NCBI RefSeq assembly: GCF_023716925.1
Contig: NZ_JAMQQG010000282.1
Span: 1-54,971, forward strand
Source of the DNA: Frankia sp. R82
GTDB lineage: Bacteria > Actinomycetota > Actinomycetes > Frankiales > Frankiaceae
DNA: 54,971 nt
Reading direction: 5' to 3'
Part shown: positions 50,551 to 54,971 of the stretch, one piece after another
Layout of the letters: each line of letters opens with the position of its first letter
How positions within the stretch are numbered: the stretch's first letter is position 1
Made by a program: the position numbers and the translations under genes
Notes under the pieces: generated by a model
The model's database searches: none
What the model was told of the DNA's origin: nothing
Seen by the model: only the letters and a program-made list of their open reading frames with translations

Positions 50551-51830
50551 ACCTGGCGCTGCTCGGCTGTGGCGTGGTCGGCACCGAGATCGTCCGGTTG
50601 CTGCGCACCAGCGCGGACGACCTGGCCGCCCGGGTCGGGGAGCCGCTGCGCCTGGTCGGCATCGCGGTGCGCCGGCCCGAGCGGGTCCGCGACGCCGCGA
50701 TCGACCCGGCGCTGCTCACCGGCGACGCCGCCGCCCTGATCGTCCGCGACGACGTCGACCTGGTCATCGAGGTCGTCGGCGGGATCGACCCGGCCCGGGA
50801 CTGGCTGCTCGCGGCCCTGAACGCCGGCAAACCGGTCGTGACGGCGAACAAGGCGCTGCTCGCCTCGCACGGCGCGATGCTGCACGACGCGGCCGCCGCC
50901 GCCGGCACCGACCTCTACTACGAGGCGGCGGTCGGCGGCGCGATCCCGCTGATCCGCCCGCTGCGCGAGAGCCTCGCCGGGGATCGGGTCCGCCGGGTGC
51001 TCGGCATCGTCAACGGCACCACCAACTTCGTGCTTACCCGGATGGACGAGACCGGCGCGTCGTTCGCCGAGGCGCTCGCCGAGGCCGGGGCGCTCGGGTA
51101 CGCCGAAGCCGATCCGTCCGCCGACATCGACGGTTACGACGCCGCCGCCAAGGCCGCCATCATGGCCCAGCTGGCCTTCCATACCCGGGTGACGATCGAC
51201 GACGTGTATCGGGAAGGCATCGGCGAGGTGACCGCCGCCGACATCGCCAGCGCCCGGGAACTCGGCTGCGTGGTCAAGGCGCTGGCCGTCGCGGAACGCT
51301 CGGCGCAGTCCGAGGGGATCAGCGTCCGCGTCCATCCGGCGATGATTGCGCGCAGCCATCCGCTGGCCGGGGTGCGCGAGGCGTTCAACGCCGTGTTCGT
51401 CGAGGCGGAGGCCGCCGGGCAGCTGATGTTCTACGGCCAGGGTGCCGGCGGCGCGCCGACGGCGTCCGCCGTGCTCGGTGACGTGGTCGCGGTCGCCCGC
51501 AACCGCATCGCCGGACGGCAGGGGCCGGGTGAGTCGTCCTACGCCGCGCTGCCTGTGCTGCCGATGGGCCGTACCGTGACGAGGTACCACGTGAACCTCG
51601 ATGTCACCGACAAGACCGGCGTGCTGGCGGCGGTCGCCGGTGCCTTCGCGCGTCACGATGTGTCCATCCGAAGTGTCCGTCAGGAGGGCCGCGGCGATGA
51701 CGCGAGCCTGGTCCTGGTGACGCACGCGGCGCCCGACGCGGCGCTGTCCGCCACGGTCGAGGAGCTGCGCGGCCTCGCCGAGGTGCGGGCGGTGTCCGGG
51801 GTGCTGCGGGTCGAGGGAGGTGAGCCGTGA
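50547..51830 (+). CDS. hom: Homoserine dehydrogenase
   Basis: 427 residues. The NAD(P)-binding motif is [27 protein letters not shown] and [18 protein letters not shown] are the catalytic-site regions; [14 protein letters not shown] follows. A C-terminal ACT domain ([23 protein letters not shown]) mediates feedback by threonine in this family. It reduces aspartate semialdehyde to homoserine. The ATGA overlap with lysA and the GTGA overlap with thrC make a coupled set. Confidence 0.97.
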   Translation: MNLALLGCGVVGTEIVRLLRTSADDLAARVGEPLRLVGIAVRRPERVRDAAIDPALLTGDAAALIVRDDVDLVIEVVGGIDPARDWLLAALNAGKPVVTANKALLASHGAMLHDAAAAAGTDLYYEAAVGGAIPLIRPLRESLAGDRVRRVLGIVNGTTNFVLTRMDETGASFAEALAEAGALGYAEADPSADIDGYDAAAKAAIMAQLAFHTRVTIDDVYREGIGEVTAADIASARELGCVVKALAVAERSAQSEGISVRVHPAMIARSHPLAGVREAFNAVFVEAEAAGQLMFYGQGAGGAPTASAVLGDVVAVARNRIAGRQGPGESSYAALPVLPMGRTVTRYHVNLDVTDKTGVLAAVAGAFARHDVSIRSVRQEGRGDDASLVLVTHAAPDAALSATVEELRGLAEVRAVSGVLRVEGGEP

Positions 51831-52987
51831 CCACGTCGTCCACGGTCGATGTGTCGTCCACCACAGTGCAGGCGCCCCAGGTCGGGGCGGTCGCGGAGGT
51901 GCGCTCGCCCTCGGCGGTGCAGCCGGGCTACCGGCCGTGGCGGGGGCTCATCGAGGAGTACCGCGACCGGCTGCCGGTGGACGCCGACACGCCGGTGATC
52001 ACCCTGCTCGAGGGCGGTACTCCCTTGGTGCCGGCCACGCATCTGTCCGAGCTGACCGGATGTGAGGTTCATCTCAAGGTCGAAGGGGCCAATCCGACCG
52101 GTTCCTTCAAGGACCGGGGGATGACGGTGGCGATCAGCCGCGCCGTCGGAGCCGGCTCGCAGGCGGTCATCTGCGCGTCCACCGGCAACACCTCGGCCTC
52201 CGCCGCCGCCTATGCCGCCCGCGCCGGGATCACCTGCGCGGTGCTCGTCCCCAGCGGCAAGATCGCGCTGGGCAAGCTGGCACAGGCACTGGTCCACGGT
52301 GCGCGGTTGCTGCAGCTCGACGGCTCGTTCGACGACTGCCTGCGGGTCGCCCGGGAACTCGCCGACACCTCGCCGGTCACCCTGGTCAACTCGGTCAACC
52401 CGTTCCGGATCGAAGGGCAGAAGACCGCCTCCTTCGAGATCGTGGCGGCGCTCGGGCGGGCCCCCGACGTGCACTGCCTGCCGGTCGGCAACGCCGGCAA
52501 CATCACCGCCTACTGGCGGGGGTACACCGAGCAGGACGCGCTGACCGGCTCCGGCCGGCCCCGGATGTGCGGTTTCCAGGCCGCCGGTGCCGCGCCGATC
52601 GTGCGCGGCGAGGTGGTGGCCGCGCCGCAGACGATCGCGACGGCCATCCGGATCGGCAATCCCGCATCCTGGGCGCAGGCCGTCGACGCCCGCGACACCT
52701 CCGGCGGTCTCATCGACGCCGTCAACGACCGGCAGATCCTGGCCGCCTACCGGCTGCTCGCGCACCGGGAGGGCGTGTTCGTCGAGCCGTCCAGTGCGGC
52801 GAGTGTCGCCGGCCTGCTCATGGCGCGCGCGGACGGCCGGATCGAGGCCGGCTCGCGGATCGTGTGCACGGTCACCGGTAACGGCCTGAAGGACCCGGAC
52901 TGGGCCATCAGCGGGGCGGCCCGCCCGGAGACGATCCGTCCCACGGTCGCCGGCGCCGCCGAGGCGCTCGGCCTGACCCTCTCGTGA
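51827..52987 (+). CDS. thrC: Threonine synthase
   Basis: 386 residues, a PLP-dependent fold-type II enzyme. The PLP Lys lies in [11 protein letters not shown], and [17 protein letters not shown] and [15 protein letters not shown] bind the cofactor phosphate and substrate. It turns O-phospho-homoserine into threonine. The first ~35 residues are a low-complexity extension before the conserved [17 protein letters not shown]. Translationally coupled to hom (GTGA) and thrB (GTGA). Confidence 0.97.
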   Translation: MTTSSTVDVSSTTVQAPQVGAVAEVRSPSAVQPGYRPWRGLIEEYRDRLPVDADTPVITLLEGGTPLVPATHLSELTGCEVHLKVEGANPTGSFKDRGMTVAISRAVGAGSQAVICASTGNTSASAAAYAARAGITCAVLVPSGKIALGKLAQALVHGARLLQLDGSFDDCLRVARELADTSPVTLVNSVNPFRIEGQKTASFEIVAALGRAPDVHCLPVGNAGNITAYWRGYTEQDALTGSGRPRMCGFQAAGAAPIVRGEVVAAPQTIATAIRIGNPASWAQAVDARDTSGGLIDAVNDRQILAAYRLLAHREGVFVEPSSAASVAGLLMARADGRIEAGSRIVCTVTGNGLKDPDWAISGAARPETIRPTVAGAAEALGLTLS

Positions 52988-54027
52988 CGGCTCCCGCCAC
53001 GGGCGCCGGCGCATCCGGGCGGGTACGGGTACGGGTGCCGGCGACCAGCGCGAATCTGGGGCCCGGCTTCGACTCCTTCGGGCTCGCCCTCGGCCTGTAC
53101 GACGAGGTCGAGGTGGAGCTGACAGCAAGCGGTCTGAGCGTGGACGTCGCCGGGGCGGACAGCGTCGCCCAGGACGAGAGTCACCTCGTGGTCCGGGCGA
53201 TCCGGGCGACCTTCGACGTCCTCGGTCGCCCCCAACCGGGCCTTGCGCTGCGCTGCGTCAACCGGATCCCGCACGGCCGGGGTCTTGGCTCCTCGGCCGC
53301 GGCGATCGTCGCCGGCATCATGGCCGCCGCCGCGTTGGGCGATGCCGACGATCCGGCGGTCCGTTCCGCCCCGCCGTCCTCGTCCAACGGGGCCGCCTCA
53401 TCCGGTGCGGCTGGTGCGGCTGGTGGGGCTGGTGGGGCTGGTGGGGCTGGTGGGGCCGGGTGGATGCTGCGGCTGGCGGACGAGCTCGAGGGGCATCCGG
53501 ACAACGTCGCCGCGGCGCTCGTCGGCGGTTTCACCGTGGCCTGGTCGGACCAGCACGGCGCGGACTGTCTGCGGGTGGAGCCGTTCGAGCAGCTGCGGCC
53601 GGTGGTGTTCGTCCCGGCCCTGCGCCAGTCGACCGAACAGTCGCGCGGTGCGCTGCCGGAGCGGGTCCCGCTGGCCGACGCGGCCCGCACCCTGGGCCGG
53701 GCGGCGCTGTTGGCGCTGGTCCTGTCGGCGGGCGAACCGGCGGCTGCCGACGCGCGGGCGAGGGTTCTGCTGCGGGCCACCGAGGACTTCCTGCACCAGC
53801 CGTACCGGCTACCCGCATCCGGGGGGACCGGGGAACTGGTCGGCCGGCTGCGGGCGATGGGCCTCGCGGCGACGCTGTCCGGTTCCGGGCCGTCGGTGCT
53901 GGCGCTGGCCGTCGGCGGACAGCAGGCGGCGCTGGCCGCCGGCGCCGTGACCGGCGAGTTCACGGTGCTGCCGTTGAGTGTCGACCGGGGCGGCGCACAG
54001 GTCCTCGCGGTGGACCGCAGCCGATGA
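52984..54027 (+). CDS. thrB: Homoserine kinase
   Basis: 347 residues, GHMP kinase family. Motif 1 is [20 protein letters not shown], motif 2 [17 protein letters not shown] and motif 3 [14 protein letters not shown]. It phosphorylates homoserine for threonine synthase. An insert of ~30 residues (Ser/Asn, then Gly-Ala-Gly repeats) sits between motif 2 and [14 protein letters not shown]; it is encoded by a 9-bp tandem repeat and should form a surface loop. The GTG start overlaps thrC. Last gene before the rho leader. Confidence 0.96.
   Translation: MTAPATGAGASGRVRVRVPATSANLGPGFDSFGLALGLYDEVEVELTASGLSVDVAGADSVAQDESHLVVRAIRATFDVLGRPQPGLALRCVNRIPHGRGLGSSAAAIVAGIMAAAALGDADDPAVRSAPPSSSNGAASSGAAGAAGGAGGAGGAGGAGWMLRLADELEGHPDNVAAALVGGFTVAWSDQHGADCLRVEPFEQLRPVVFVPALRQSTEQSRGALPERVPLADAARTLGRAALLALVLSAGEPAAADARARVLLRATEDFLHQPYRLPASGGTGELVGRLRAMGLAATLSGSGPSVLALAVGGQQAALAAGAVTGEFTVLPLSVDRGGAQVLAVDRSR
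53404..53457. repeat. In-frame 9-bp tandem repeat in thrB, six copies
   Basis: Units GGTGCGGCT (2 copies), GGTGGGGCT (3) and GGTGGGGCC (1) encode Gly-Ala-Ala and Gly-Gly-Ala. The frame is kept. Confidence 0.92.
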
Positions 54028-54514
54028 TCATATATTGTGGTTGGTGTCCGTACGAGTGTCCGGTTGCTCGGACGACCCGTCGGGCGCGGTTCTGAGTCCC
54101 GTCGGGAAGTCCTGACGCCTCAAGGTTGTTGCCCAGGTGTCCGCGGCTGGATAGTCTGGTGACTGCACCCGCTGCCACCGCGGCGCGTGCTCGCTCCCGC
54201 AGTGTCGCTCTGGCACCGGGTCGGTCGGGTACTGGATCTGTCCAGTACCGGGTCGTTCCGGCTCGGCCAGATGGACCGTGGTTCGGGACTCCGGTGTTTC
54301 GGCCTCGTCGTCGTTGCCTCGGCTCCACACCGGCACACCTGGGCGGGATTGGCGAGTTCGCTCGCGGCAGACGGCCGCTGGCGCCGTAGACGGGCGCGTC
54401 TTTCGCCCATCCGGTGCTTTACATCCCCTTCACCCGGCATCTGTGCAGGCGAAGAAGGTTCACACGCTACGCCCGGCTCGTCTGTCGAGCCAGTTCCTTC
54501 AGGGAAGGAAAACC
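54028..54514. other. Long leader region of rho
   Basis: No gene. It contains a promoter candidate at 54129-54157, leaving about 350 bases of leader before rho. Such leaders often carry autoregulatory Rho-dependent attenuation (family knowledge, not proven here). Confidence 0.5.
54129..54157 (+). promoter_or_regulatory. Putative rho promoter
   Basis: TTGCCC (54129-54134), a 17-base spacer and TAGTCT (54152-54157), a reasonable SigA-type pair for an actinobacterium. Confidence 0.5.
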
Positions 54515-54971
54515 TTGAGCGACACCACCAACGTGCTGCCATCGAGCGCACGTGAGTCTGCGGCGTCGGCGACGCCTGCATCGCTTCACGAGAGCGGGCC
54601 GGCGGCCGCCACCTCGTCCGCAGACACCCTCACCACCGCGTCCGTTCTCGCTGCCGACAGCGGCAGCGAGCGGGCCGCCAACGGGGATGCGGCGGCCGCC
54701 GCGGCTGCCGCGGCGAGCGTGACTCGCCGACGCCGTCAGGGCACCGGTCTGTCCGCGATGCTGCTCCCGGAACTGCAGGCCATGGCCCAGTCCATGGGGA
54801 TCCAGGGAGTCGGCCGACTGCGCAAGGGCCAGCTCATCGCCGCGATCCAGAACCTCCAGAACGAGAGCTCGGGCGGTTCGGCCGCACCCGCGTCCGCCGG
54901 TGCGCAGCCGGTGGCCACGCCGTCCACCGGCGGTTCCGCGCCGGCCAGCACTGCCGACTTCCCTACCGGCC
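54515..54971 (+). CDS. rho: Transcription termination factor Rho (3' truncated by window)
   Basis: The start is TTG 54515, preceded by GAAGGA five bases upstream; the frame stays open to the window edge (152 codons). The first ~65 residues are Ala/Ser/Thr-rich and disordered, as in other actinobacterial Rho proteins. Then comes the Rho N-terminal helical domain: LSAMLLPELQAMAQSMGIQG and GRLRKGQLIAAIQNLQ, followed by the start of the long inserted region (SSGGSAAPASAG). RNA-binding and ATPase domains lie outside the window. Rho is an RNA-dependent helicase that ends transcription. Confidence 0.9.
   Translation, partial: MSDTTNVLPSSARESAASATPASLHESGPAAATSSADTLTTASVLAADSGSERAANGDAAAAAAAAASVTRRRRQGTGLSAMLLPELQAMAQSMGIQGVGRLRKGQLIAAIQNLQNESSGGSAAPASAGAQPVATPSTGGSAPASTADFPTG

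Overview
This is a very GC-rich (roughly 70% G+C) actinobacterial chromosome segment. GTG starts are frequent and many genes overlap by 4 bases (ATGA/GTGA). Several genes look leaderless, and short in-frame tandem repeats are common. The conserved block argS-lysA-hom-thrC-thrB-rho, the actinobacterial regulator families and the repeat-rich proteins suggest Frankia or a close relative. The genus is an inference, not proven by the sequence.

Layout. 1-2 kb: the C-terminal part of an XRE/TPR regulator and a small membrane protein. 2-10.3 kb: a tightly coupled minus-strand operon of the Nit1C / MSMEG_0565-0572 type (nitrogen-starvation protein, radical SAM enzyme, GNAT-AIR synthase fusion, nitrilase, flavin monooxygenase, a second nitrilase paralogue, glycosyltransferase), with an amidohydrolase upstream. 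The second nitrilase paralogue has lost both its catalytic Glu and its catalytic Cys. 10.4-20.6 kb: mixed accessory genes (DUF2127 membrane protein, MFS exporter with a divergent CGNR regulator and two palindromic operators, methyltransferase, XRE-cupin regulator, SDR, ECF sigma with a zinc-finger anti-sigma, two GNATs, FG-GAP lipoprotein, GPP34 protein). 21-24.4 kb: one large ATPase/TPR regulator. 24.7-25.5 kb: an unusually AT-rich gene-free stretch with a diverged inverted pair.

25.5-33 kb: methyltransferase, SDR, a DoxX-like protein, and a HupE-like protein coupled to a DUF3500 lipoprotein. Then comes the most interesting locus: a DUF692 (MNIO-type) enzyme overlapping a tiny membrane-anchored protein with a Cys/Gly tail, followed by a protein that resembles the C-terminal domain found fused to DUF692 in other actinobacteria. 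This looks like a peptide-modification system with the Cys-rich membrane protein as candidate substrate. 33.3-38 kb: an esterase, a D-aminoacylase-type amidohydrolase, a VOC protein and a decayed quinone oxidoreductase pseudogene. 38.4-42.9 kb: a six-gene operon of ECF sigma, membrane anti-sigma/permease, two membrane proteins, ABC ATPase and a DUF2511-like lipoprotein. 43.2-46.2 kb: two methyltransferases flanked by two paralogous Imm5-like 'immunity' proteins.

46.7-55 kb: housekeeping block of tRNA-Arg(CCG), an orphan response regulator, argS, lysA, hom, thrC, thrB and the start of rho. lysA to thrB are translationally coupled and make lysine, homoserine and threonine from aspartate.
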